NCBI GenBank assembly: GCA_007115705.1
Contig: QXEO01000342.1
Location: forward strand, 868,001 to 932,000
Direction: 5' to 3'
DNA: 64,000 nt
Source of the DNA: Dactylis glomerata
Lineage: Eukaryota > Streptophyta > Magnoliopsida > Poales > Poaceae
Shown: positions 54,689-64,000 of the stretch, piece after piece
How positions within the stretch are numbered: the stretch's first letter is position 1
Layout of the letters: every line of letters starts with the position of its first letter
Notes under the pieces: generated by a model
Databases searched by the model: none
What the model was told of the DNA's origin: nothing
Seen by the model: only the letters and a program-made list of their open reading frames with translations
Translations under genes and position numbers: made by a program

Positions 54689-56641
54689 TTATATGGGGTG
54701 GCCTGATCTTCTCGTGAGCGACGCGATGATGATGATGGCAGCGGTTGATTGTCGGGGATAACTTGGTGTCACCAATGAACTCTCCTCGCTTGAACCCTGA
54801 TGCCAATGCAACAACTCTCAAACCCTGTAGGATATTCACGACTCCACACACTTGCGCACGTAGCCGTCGACCATGAAACGGTAGTTTGCAATCTACTGAT
54901 TCCCAATGGAACAACAGATCACACTAAACTTGCAGCAGTATAACACCAAATCCAGATGAATTGGTGCGGAGGAATTCAGATGAATGCTTACAGCAGTTCA
55001 ACAAAGTATTCTTTAGTCTAAACGTGGTCTAACCCTAATTGAGGGGGCGCCCAGGGGTACTTATAGGTGGCCGGGCGTCCTCAGCTTTGACCTGGCCCAA
55101 AACCTGCCCTGTTTGGGCCCAAACTGACTCGGTTTGACTCAAACGGGTACATACCGACCCATATATGGGTTCGGCCTAATTTTAGCACGCAGGCCATGTG
55201 TATAGCGCGCCTTAGACGTGTAGACATCATGTCGAAGGCAGTCCTAGTGCGCCATCATGTGCTCGTGCTCATCCAGACTTGATCTCCACTTGTCTCTCGA
55301 TCACCGTCCTCCCTCTCCTCCCGCTGGCGATATCTTGACAGATGACATACCTAAATACAACATAGTACATTGCTTTAGGTAGTATATAATTCGGAGATAT
55401 CAAGACATTCTTTTCAACTAGGAAAGAATTCACCTTATAATAATCATCAATTAGACTCAATATTTCCTTCCAGCTCAAACACTCAAAATCAGCATGATCC
55501 ATGATTGTATCCTCATCATCCTCCCTTTCTTCAAGAAAAGCCGTCCTCGGCTTCGGGTAAGCTGAAAGTGGTAGGAACAAAAAGAACAATGTGTACGCAG
55601 AGTATATGTATGCCAAACATGTTGTATGATTTTTGTTCACATGAAAAATATATCTACTATACATCAAGCAACTTAAATTGCAGGTATAAGTGAATTACAA
55701 AGAATCATAATCATGGTGAAAAACAAAGAGATATATAGTCTTGTGCTTCAATATTAAATTCAGTTTTCTCAAAGAAGATCGATGATCAAATTTATGATGA
55801 ACAAGGTCAAACCAGTCCAAAAAATGTGAAAACAAAATTGGTTTATGCCATGACTCAGCTGTGCTACTCGGATTATGATGAACAAGTGATGAACATACAC
55901 AATAGTGTTCAGTGATGTGTGCATGATCATTATGTCCTATAGGTAACATGCAACTCAAAGTGCTAATATAAGTGAAGTAGGGATCAGTAGCACATGTAGG
56001 CAACAGATTGTGGAACAAACACAATGAATTGAACCAATTTGATGGCAAACTAGCAAGATTAGAGCAACCCAACATATCAAGTTTTGTGGGCTGAAACACT
56101 TCAACTAGACCAGAATGCATCAAACTATTTCGAACATAATCTAGTGTCCCACAGCAAAAGGACTGCGACACATAGCATATAGGACTAAAAACAGCAAGTT
56201 TCAGTTTATGAATTCTATCACAGGTTATGCATATGTGATCGACAAGAAAATTATCATTCATGCTATATTCACCAATCAAGTTAAACATGAAGCAATAGGC
56301 ATGTGTGCTAGAATTCAAATATGAAATTTCAGAAATCTTATTCATAGCACAACGCAAACTAAGAGGTTCTTTTAGCATGATGGAATACACAATGTCATTC
56401 GATGGTATTTTAGCAAGTACTTCCTTATGTGTCAGCACTACCACATGATCAAAATTCGAAATATACAAATTATCACATGGTGCTGAGACATTAGTGCAAG
56501 ATAAATCACTAGAAGGAACTAGCAAAGGAGTAGACTCACAAATATCCATAGCTGCTGGTTGTGGCTCCAAATCAGTACCGAGGTCAATGACATGCTAGCC
56601 TGCAAAATCAGTACCGAGTAGTACTGATTGTATCCTCATCA
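54689..56641 (-). mobile_element. E': internally deleted copy of element E
   Basis: Perfect TSD TGATC (54684-54688 and 56642-56646). Contains a full E-type 3' LTR (54689 to about 55521), polypurine tract and the 3' half of the E ORF. Of the 5' LTR only the first about 17 bases remain (56625-56641), joined directly to ORF sequence, so a single deletion removed the rest. Confidence 0.9.
55695..56570 (-). pseudogene. E-type ORF remnant in E'
   Basis: 291 codons collinear with residues from about 320 of the E ORF to near its end, including the segment where E has TGA; here a Gly codon is present. It stops at 55695 before the LTR-encoded tail, whose frame nevertheless persists at 55269-55667 (EEREDDED and MDHADFECLSW). 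It lacks the retropepsin-like N terminus. Confidence 0.8.
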
Positions 56642-56646
56642 TGATC

Positions 56647-57480
56647 CTTCTATGGTGGACAATCTAGCCTGCAAAAGCATGAGTTGTTTTAAAGAAAACA
56701 GAGCATACAAATACATTGTAAGACCATATACCTACGGATAGACAACAAAAGCAAGTACATCAAGGATCTTGCAACTTCCTGATGTCTTCCTTGGTAGTTT
56801 CTATCAATATAAATTAACCATTAGAAACATGTAGAAGACAGGTGATAAATCAATGAGAGGCTCCATGTCCACCTCCGTGTTCCCCAATGGATCATGCTAA
56901 CTAAAGTACATTCAAATTCGTAAGTTACTATATGCGTCAGGAGTCAGGAGACATAGATTTGTCAGAATTAAAATGACCTATATGCAACTAAATCCACAGA
57001 CTGGGTCCCGTCGCTGCAACACTCTGGTAGAAAACTAGGGCGGAAGAGTTGCCCCTCGCTGGGGAAAAACAGTCCATGTAAGAAACTGAAATAGGATAAA
57101 TATTGTACGCAATAGGCAGGAGAAGGAACTGAGATGTACATGTTGATGCCACACCTGGTGATCTGCTGCTTCTCTGGTACTCCATCCAATAGCACACTCC
57201 ACACCATGGATCCATGATATATTTGCTGCCTTTAACCACGCTCAATCCATGGCCGCCCTTGATGAATTCCAGTTTCCAGAGATATCTTCTGTCAATCTAC
57301 AGAGAAATAACAAAAAGAAATAATCATCGAGTAGTATGGATATAGGGTTGCGCCGCCAGACGTGAGTTCCAGATCGAGAGGATACGAATTGAAACCTAGA
57401 CGTAGGAGATTGGTTTTATCGTCTAAAGAGATAAGGATCGCTGTTTTCTCCCCCATAAAATGCTAACAAATCAACAACGA
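56647..57480 (-). other. CACTA interior, possible captured gene fragment
   Basis: Minus-strand reading near 57150-57290 gives a coherent segment (LEFIKGGHGLSVVKGSKY, IMDPWCGVCYWMEYQRSS) that looks protein-like and continues about 20 residues. No family assigned; could be a transduplicated host exon or the transposon's own remnant. The rest shows nothing clear. Confidence 0.3.
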
Positions 57481-57630
57481 CTGCATCACTGAGGTAATTT
57501 AACGACGGACGACTCTGTGGTCGTCACGTGGGCGTCGCGGGACAAAGTTGGATGTGGGGACTCCTCGTTTTACTAGTAACGACAACATATTCTGTGGTGC
57601 TCATCGTTAATGGTCTAAATTTTAGTAGTG

Positions 57631-58190
57631 AGCAACAGCCATGCAAAGTTTACAGTTACACCTCACCGGCGCAGCACGGTCCTGGTTGAATACCCTACCC
57701 AGCGATTCTATCGGGAGTTGGGGAGAGTTAGAGAATCAATTCGCAAGAAATTTTCGCTCAACATATAAGCGCCCAGCGTCGCTGGAGGAAATCAAGTCGT
57801 GCGCACAGAAGAAAGGCGAAACCCTACGCTCTTATATACAATGCTGGAGTGTAATCAAAAATTCAGCAGAAGACGTCTCTGATGAAAGAGCAATAAATGC
57901 TTTTTCAAGTGGCCTTCGTCGTTCGGACCTAGTGGAAGAGATAGGGAGAACAAGGCCAAGAACAGTGTCTGAATTAATGGAAGTAGCCAACAGATTCACC
58001 GATGGAGAGGACGCATATAACTACAAAAGGGGGCGTTCACCAGAAGTCGACAGAGCAAGCAAGCAGAGGCGAAGATATCGCAATGGAGATAGCCATGCAA
58101 GGCGAAATCAGATAGCCGCAGGATATGAAAGAAGGGACGAGGAAGGCTACAAGAACAAGGAGTTCCAAGCAAGAGGAATCATGGAGTAGA
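57631..58190 (+). pseudogene. gag of B, second part
   Basis: Open from 57641 (MQSLQLHLTGAARSWLNTL) with NFRSTYKRPASLEEI, then YIQCWSVIKNSAEDVSDERA, then FTDGEDAYNYKRG; equivalent to A's 5313-5795. Frame-shifted continuation at 58195-58330 holds the Cys/His motif (NHQMKDCRTF). Confidence 0.85.
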
Positions 58191-58434
58191 AAAGTCAAAG
58201 TACTCTGGCCCATCGGCAGAGGACATGCTCTACGGACCTTGCCAAATCCACTACGCATACCTAGATGGAAAGGGAGTTTCTAACCACCAGATGAAGGATT
58301 GCAGAACCTTCTTAAAGTTACAAAATGCCATGGACTCGAACCAAGGAGCACGGTAGGGAAAGAAAAGTATAAGTCAAGGATACCAAGTACAGAGACTAGC
58401 AACACATCTAGAGTCAAAAGTATATATATCTGCA

Positions 58435-59226
58435 ATGATTCAACCGGTGCCAAAGTCCAAGAAGGAGCGGAAGAATATATCCAGACAAGTAAACCTAGCT
58501 ATATCATCACCACCAGCCACTATAGAGTACCTACAGTGGTCCGATCAACCAGTTAGGATCAGCAGAGCAGACCACCCGAGGAAAGTGCCCAGGCCAGGGC
58601 ACTCACCAATGGTGCTGAAGGCACAAATAGGAGGATATGATATCGGGAGAGTATTCATGGATGCAGGAAGTGGCATAAACCTAATATACGCAAGAACTAT
58701 GAAGGCAATGTGCATCTCACTGGAAAGTCTCAAGCCAACAGATCGCTCTTTCCACGGAATAGTACCAGGAGGCACCAATTTCCCTCTTGGAAAAATAGAA
58801 CTCGACGTCTCCTTCGGTAACAGCAACAACTATCGCAGAGAGAAGCTGGAGTTTGAAGTCATGGACTGGCCTTCACAATATCATGCAATCCTGGGGCGCC
58901 CAGCATTTGCAAAATTCATGGCAGTACCTCACTACGCATATCTCACACTCAAGATCCCAGGACCCAAAGGAACGATCAGGGTGCAAGGCAGCTTTGAAGT
59001 ATCCAACACTTGTGACAAAGAATTTAATAGGCTGGCGCAAACTTTCGGCATGACAGCAGAGTACGCAAGATTGAAAGGCAAAACTGACCACAATTTGCTA
59101 CCCGACGTCGGGCGATCCCTACCAGATCAGGCTTTTGATGCAACTCAAGACTCGAAGAAAATCCAGGTCCACCCGACGGACCCGAACAAAACCACCTCCA
59201 TAGCAGTGAACCTGGATCCCGCATAG
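58435..59226 (+). pseudogene. Protease of element B
   Basis: 263 codons. Triad in VFMDAGSGINLIYA (D-A-G), flap side FHGIVPGGTNFPLGKI, then AILGRPAFAKFMAVPHY. Processes Gag-Pol in an intact element. Ends with TAG at 59224-59226, and another TAG stands near 59262 before RT, so the polyprotein is broken here. Confidence 0.85.
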
Positions 59227-59289
59227 GAAGGCATGCTCGTCGAGTTCCTCCGTGAGCGCTAGGAAATCTTCGCCTGGTGTCCTTCAGAC

Positions 59290-59898
59290 ATGCCAGGGGT
59301 TCCCAGGGAACTCATCGAGCATGCACTAAATGTGGATCCTAAAGCAAAGCCAGTAAAGCAACCACTACGAAGATTTGATGAACCCAAAAGAAAAGCAATA
59401 GCATCAGAGCTACACAGACTAGAAAACACCGGATTCATCAGAGAAATCAAGTCGTCAACCTGCGTATCCAACCCAGTCATTGTACCCAAGAAAAACACAG
59501 ACGTACAAAGAGTGTATGTCGACTACTCATCTCTCAATAAGCACTGTCCAAAGGATCCCTTCCCGTTACCTTGCATTGATCAGATAATTGACTCAACAGC
59601 AGGGTGCGCCAGGCTTACCTTTCTAGATGCATATTCTGGTTATAACCAGATCAAATTGAAGAAAGAAGACGAGGAAAAGACAGCTTTCATCACACCATAC
59701 GGCGTGTTCTGTTATCAAGTCATGCCCTTCGGCCTCAAAAATGCAGGGGCAACCTACCAGCGGATGATGCAAAATTGCCTCGCAAGCCAAATAAGACAAA
59801 ACATCCAAGTCTACATCGACGACGTGGTCATCACTACAAGGAAAGAAGAGTCCCTGATCAGCGATTTGGCAGAAACCTTCGACAACCTGAACAGGTAA
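59290..59898 (+). pseudogene. Reverse transcriptase of element B
   Basis: Conserved blocks FIREIKSSTCVSNPV, VPKKNTDVQRVYVDY, PLPCIDQIIDSTAG, FLDAYSGYNQI, MPFGLKNAGATYQRMM and the catalytic YIDD in VYIDDVVITTRK. The stop at 59896-59898 cuts the thumb; the connection to RNaseH continues after two stops from about 59960 (KIQAILTMGKPT, LAGLVAALSRFV). Confidence 0.9.
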
Positions 59899-61223
59899 AA
59901 GCTCAAGCTTAACCCGACAAAATGTTTTTTTGGCGTATCAGCAGGATAACTCCTGGGGTTCTTGGTATCAGCAAGGGGAATAGAAGCAAACCCGGAAAAG
60001 ATTCAAGCAATCCTAACAATGGGGAAACCCACAAAACTGCACGACGTACAAAAGCTTGCAGGTCTTGTCGCAGCACTAAGTCGATTTGTTGCTCGATTGG
60101 GAGAGAAAGCACTCCCTTTCTATGCACTCATGAAAAAATCGGATGATAAATCGGGTGGACAGAAGAGGCAGATGTAGCTTTCGCGCAGTTGAAAAAAGTG
60201 CTCTCCACACCACCAGTGCTGGTCGCACCAAATGAGAATGAGCCACTACTACTCTACATCGCTGCAACACTCCAGGTGGTGAGTACAGTATTGGTAGTCG
60301 AAAGAAGTGAAGAGGGGAAAGCTCACGGTATCCAAAGGCCAGTATATTTCGTCAGCAAAGTACTATCTCCTACAAAACAAAGGAACCCGCACTATCAAAA
60401 GCTCGCATACAGTGTATTCACAACAGAAGCACCACTATCCAATATATTGAATAACCCTTCAGCAACAGGACGTGTCTCCTTATGGGGAATTGAATTATCA
60501 CCCCTGGACATCATGTACGAAAAGCAAAAGGCGATCAAATCACAAGTTTTACCAGACTTCACAGCAGAGTGGTTGGAGTTACAAAACATAGGACCACCAG
60601 ATCTGTCGAGTGTATGGACAATGTACTTCAACGGCTCAAAAAGAATCCAAGGCACAGGAGCAGGAGTGGTCTTGATATCACCACAAGGCGACAAGCTGAC
60701 GTATGTGTTAAGGATGAGTTTTCCCCAAGCTTCTAATAATAAAGCCGAGTACGAGGCGTTGCTCCATGGAATGAAAATGGCTAAGGCATGCGGACCAACT
60801 TGGCGAAAAATATTTGGAGACTCGAATCTCGTCGTCCAACAAGTGATGAACAAGTGCGACGCCATCAGTGACAACATGACAGCGTACAAAAACTTATATT
60901 ATTATCTAGAGGGAACATTCGATGGATGCGAAGTGTCTCACGTCAGCAGAGCCAGTAACAAGGAAGCCGGCAATCTAGCAAACATTGGGTCCCAGTGCTT
61001 ACCCATACCACAAGGAGTTTTTTGGGAAGAAATCATAGAAAGATCAATAAAAAGCAACAAAACTTCGGCTACAAAGGAACAAGGCCAGCACCAAGCAACA
61101 TGCTCGGGGGCTGGAAAAACAAGCATAGCAGAACTAGAAGAAGTCATGATGATAGAAGAAACTTGGATGCAGCCATATCTGGCATACATGATAAACAAAA
61201 CACTACCCGAAGACACGGTATAA
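59899..61223 (+). pseudogene. RNaseH and archaeal-type RNaseH of element B
   Basis: From 60189 a frame of 344 codons contains the Gypsy RNaseH remnant (PLLLYIAATLQVVST, TPTKQRNPHYQKL) in which the segment between VF and EAPLSNIL is shortened, probably a small deletion. A second, archaeal-type RNaseH follows (FNGSKRIQGTGAGVVLI, SNNKAEYEALLHGMKMA, FGDSNLVVQQV, VSRASNKEAGNLAN). The order RT-RH-aRH places the element in Ogre/Tat. Confidence 0.88.
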
Positions 61224-61259
61224 GCAAAGAGGATAATATGACGATCCAAGGCTTTCGTC

Positions 61260-62379
61260 GTGTTACAAGAAAAATTATATAAGAAAAGTATATCAGGCGT
61301 CTTGCAACGATGCGTCACTCCTCAAGAAGGGCAAGAAATCTTAAAAGATATCCACGCAGGAGTGTGTGGACATCACGCGAACAGCAGAGCCATTGCAGCC
61401 AAAGCTTTTCGTGCAGGGTTTTATTGGCTCACAGCCATTGAAGACGCGAAAGATATAGTAAGGAAGTGCGAGGCCTGTCAACGCTTCGCATCTCGGCCAC
61501 ATGCGCCAGCAGCAGAGTTACAACTAATACCATTATCCTGGCCCTTTGCGCAATGGGGGCTTGACATGGTAGGAAAATTGCACAAATCTTGGCCAGGAGG
61601 GCACGTTTATATGCTAGTGGCAGTCGACAAGTTCACCAAGTGGGTAGAGGCAGCCCCAGTAACAACCCAAGATTCTACAGTCGCAATCAACTTCATCAAG
61701 TCTATTGTCTTTCGCTTCGGAGTACCACACAACATCATCACAGGCAATGGGACAAATTTCACATCGAAGGAGTTCAAGAATTATTGTGAAGGACTGGGAA
61801 TCAAATTCAAATTTGCATCTGTAGTGCATCCAAAGACAAATGGGCAAGTCGAGAAAGCCAACGGCTTAATATGCAACGGGATAAAGAAGAGGCTGTTGGC
61901 ACCCCTCGAGAAAGCCAAGCATGCTTGGGTAGACGAGCTACCCTCCATACTCTAGAGTCTACGAACTACACCCAACGCAGCTACTCAAGAAACACCTTTC
62001 TTTCTGGTCCACGGCGCAGAAGCCGGGCTTCTAGTCGAGATTACACATGAAGCTAATCACGGCTTATGATGAGACAACTTCCACAACAGCGCTTCAGGAT
62101 GATGTCGACGCATTCGACGAGGCGAGGGACGTAGCACTCGCCAGAGCTACTCAATATCAGCAAAACCTACGAAACTACCACAGTAGTCGAGTTCGTCCAC
62201 GGTCTTTCATAGTGGGAGATCTAGTCTTACGGCTCAAGCAAGACGGGCATGGAAAACTCGAGTCCCCATGGGTGGGACCTTACATCATGACAGAAGTAAT
62301 ACCAGGGGGAGCTTATCGACTACAAGACAAGAAAATGGGTAAAGACGAGAGTAACCCGTGGAATGCAGAGCAACTATGA
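61260..62379 (+). pseudogene. Integrase of element B
   Basis: Zinc-binding HHCC region (CGHHANSRAIAAKAF, CEACQRFASRPH), then core with D in WGLDMVGKL, D/N-variant GNGTNFTSKEF (the usual second Asp reads as Asn or Gly here) and Glu within HPKTNGQVEKANG. Stop TAG at 61953-61955. The C-terminal domain continues in another frame at 62047-62379 (LVLRLKQDGHGKLESPWVGPY, ending NPWNAEQL). Confidence 0.88.
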
Positions 62380-62779
62380 TGGTTCTACGCATAGGCGACA
62401 TAAGGCGGCAAAGAGTTTTTTCAAGTTATGACCCTCCGAACCCAGGACATGAGGCCATAGGTCGGGTTCCTTGGGTCAACTCGACAATATGTGTAAATAT
62501 TTTACTTTCCACTTGGGGGCTCAGACCCTCGAGTTGTACGAAACTATATTAACAAGTTATCGAGACTTATGATCATCTGAGATACACTACAAGGTTGATC
62601 GCAACCCGATAGTCGGCAACAACACAAACGGTTCACAGAAACCCGATAATATATTAAGCGAACACCTCAGAACTATGATTCGTTCCCATGGTTTACTAAT
62701 AAAAGTAAGGACAGTACATAATCCAAATACGACTACTTATTACAAATAGTATGAGGAAGAATAAAGAGATTACATAAAT
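62380..62779 (+). other. B post-integrase noncoding DNA
   Basis: No gene; similar at its start to A's 48812-48960. Separates pol from the convergent antisense gene. Confidence 0.65.
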
Positions 62780-63353
62780 CTAGTGAAAATGCACTTCAGC
62801 TTCATACTCTTTCTGGCACTGGGTGCAGTCGTAGATCCTCACGTCGAACTTTGATGTCCTGACGTGAAAGTCGAAAGTCATAAAGAAGCCCTGATGGAGG
62901 TCGTGGTCCTCTGCAAACTGCGACCAGCCGCCCTTGAAGTACTGCTCACCGGTGCCGTCGTACCAGACCTCCACTTCATAGGGAGTTCCTCCCCTAGAGT
63001 GTTCACGAAGAACAGCTTCCCGCAGTTCTCGTCCATCCATAAACTTGGTGAATTTCAGCGGCAAACGCTGAATCTCACGGCACTACGGGACGGCGATGCA
63101 GAAGAAGGAATAGATTCTGGGCGGAGGAGAAGAAGCATTAGCAGAAGGAGCGCTTGGACCTGGTGCAGCAGATAGCACTTTGGGTTTATTTTTTGCTCCC
63201 GGTCGGACGGCCGGGGCGCCGCTTCATCGGAGCGGACGACGCAGCTACCACAGCCTCGATTGTAGCTTTGTTCTTACTGCCGCGAGGATGGCCGCAACCC
63301 CGTTTCTCCAATGGGGCACCGATGTTCAGACGTGATCCACCCGCATCGGCCAT
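62780..63353 (-). pseudogene. Antisense AT-hook plus B3-domain gene in B
   Basis: ATG at 63353 (MADAGGSRLNIGAPLEK). The first segment has two AT-hook-like motifs, GHPRGSKNK (first Arg replaced by His) and PGRPTGSK, and ends at TAA 63186-63188 next to a run of A; a one-base length change there would shift the frame. The next segment has one TAG at 63083-63085, and then residues from 63064 to 62780 form a B3-like fold: LPLKFTKFMDG, YEVEVWYDG, FKGGWSQFAEDHDLHQGFFM, FDVRIYD. B3 domains bind DNA in plant transcription factors. As it stands the gene is broken at two places. It runs opposite to the element's own genes, between integrase and 3' LTR. Confidence 0.7.
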
Positions 63354-63468
63354 GGAGACAAGTGTTGGAAATCAGAAACCCTAGATGAGGTGAAGAGGAA
63401 GAAGATGATGCGGCGGAAGAAGAAGCTAATGACTGGATTAGGGTTTTTTACCCTCGCTAGACGTGCTT

Positions 63469-63476
63469 TATTTATA
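63469..63476 (-). promoter_or_regulatory. TATA box for the antisense B3 gene
   Basis: Minus strand TATAAATA, 116 bases upstream of the ATG at 63353, a normal plant spacing. Confidence 0.55.
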
Positions 63477-64000
63477 AGTATGCTCTAATGGGCCTTTACA
63501 AAAGTAAGGTCCAAAATATATTAACAGGCTTTTTTATTCTGCCCAGCGCAGACGATAAAAGAAAAGATCAACGTATCCAGGGAGAAGGTATGGGAAAAAA
63601 AGAAGTTATCTATCAAGAAGCACAGCATACCTCGTTTTGGACTCGGGGGCTTAAGTCATAAGAAAAGAAGAGAAGAATTATCAGAAGGGCAAAATATGTC
63701 GACAAAAATCGAAAGATACAGTATATGGGACAGATATGTCTATAGTTTTGAGCCTATACCCAAAAAATTCGGCTATAGCCTCGGGGGCTACTCCCATCGG
63801 GAGCGCTGTCGCGCACCCGATAGAAAGAAGTTGGTGAAAGAAAGGATGAAAAAAGTTGCGATAAAAGAACTACTGAAGGATGCGTGATATAAGCATAATC
63901 GTCTTCATTTCGTCAAAACAACAAACTTCGACTACATTATCGAAAAATAAACATCGATTACTCCCATCGGGAGATATTTATGAAAGCTGCAAAGGATAAC
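63477..64000 (+). other. B 3' noncoding region
   Basis: No gene. The phrase CTCCCATCGGGAG (an inverted repeat) occurs at 63791-63803 and 63960-63972 and CTCGGGGGCT at 63640-63650 and 63780-63790, typical of the repetitive tail ahead of the 3' LTR in grass Tat elements. Confidence 0.6.

Larger units (their letters stand above)
54051..57630. mobile_element. Non-autonomous CACTA transposon in B's gag
   Basis: Left end CACTACTAGAG, right end inverted as TTTTAGTAGTG. Flanking triplets AGA (54048-54050) and AGC (57631-57633) are a probable mutated 3-bp TSD, and excision rejoins gag in the arrangement of element A. Both ends carry subterminal repeats of GGTCGTTA/TAACGACC, typical of CACTA ends. No TNP2-type transposase is visible; without E' only about 1.6 kb remains. 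Confidence 0.88.
52260..64000 (+). mobile_element. Element B: Tat-lineage Gypsy, runs off right edge
   Basis: LTR (left limit approximate) to 52710, primer-binding site 52713, gag, protease, RT, RNaseH, a second archaeal-type RNaseH, integrase, then an antisense gene. The dual RNaseH order is a hallmark of the Ogre/Tat lineage. Many stops and shifts make it non-functional. The gag is split by a CACTA transposon. The 3' LTR is beyond the window. Confidence 0.85.

Noticed and set aside
57641..58189. Separate gene starting at 57641
   Set aside because: It is the continuation of B's gag after the CACTA insertion, collinear with A's gag at 5313-5795.
52748..62379. Endogenous plant pararetrovirus as an explanation of RT in B
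   Set aside because: Integrase, LTR, primer-binding site and Tat-type double RNaseH are present; no coat or movement protein.

Overview
The window is plant genomic DNA from a large, repeat-rich grass genome. A Pooideae cereal or forage grass is my best guess, from the Sabrina/Athila-type, LARD-type and Tat-type Gypsy elements present; no species-diagnostic gene is visible. I see no ordinary host gene, tRNA or rRNA. Almost every base belongs to LTR retrotransposons (Ty3/Gypsy order), one CACTA DNA transposon and one Mutator-like MITE. They are stacked inside each other, and most joints can be proved by target-site duplications (TSDs).

Layout. (1) 1-2711, minus: an RT-less LTR element R1 that runs off the left edge, followed by an inverted LTR fragment (2771-3134). 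(2) Element A, plus, about 3189-52250: a Tat-lineage Gypsy that has lost RT/RNaseH/integrase but carries intron-containing antisense genes. Its gag-pro is split by element C. (3) Element C, minus, 6425-48177 (TSD CCAGG): an Athila/Sabrina-like element with 1398-bp LTRs and only a gag-protease ORF. Inside C lie D (7265-20271, minus, in C's 3' LTR), F (21563-35277, plus, TSD AAACC) and H (35602-43333, plus). D contains E (10991-16998, plus), whose 3' LTR holds a 906-bp Mutator-type MITE (9-bp TSD GACGTCGAT). F, a LARD-like element with LTRs over 4.1 kb, contains G (28754-31379, minus, TSD CAAAG) in its 3' LTR. (4) A 629-bp solo LTR (49242-49870, TSD ACAAG) sits in A's antisense gene. (5) Element B, plus, about 52260 to beyond 64000: a second, more complete Tat element (gag, PR, RT, RNaseH, archaeal-type RNaseH, integrase). 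Its gag is split by a CACTA transposon (54051-57630), which contains a deleted E copy (54689-56641, TSD TGATC). Antisense to B, downstream of integrase, lies a broken gene with AT-hook and B3 DNA-binding features.

How the parts work together. H is the only nearly complete autonomous element of its type (CRM-like chromovirus, pol ORF overlapping the 3' LTR). R1, D, E, G, E' and the solo LTR have no RT or integrase, yet those with both ends preserved share H's LTR termini (TGAT...TATCA), the U5-end motif around GAAAGATCGGGCC and, where visible, a TGGTATCAG primer-binding site. R1, E and G keep a retropepsin-like ORF. D and E share another module, and D carries an unusual Cys-rich giant ORF. In D, E, G and H the reading frame passes through the polypurine tract into the 3' LTR. 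This looks like a family of non-autonomous passengers mobilised by an H-like driver, and it is the most interesting system in the window.
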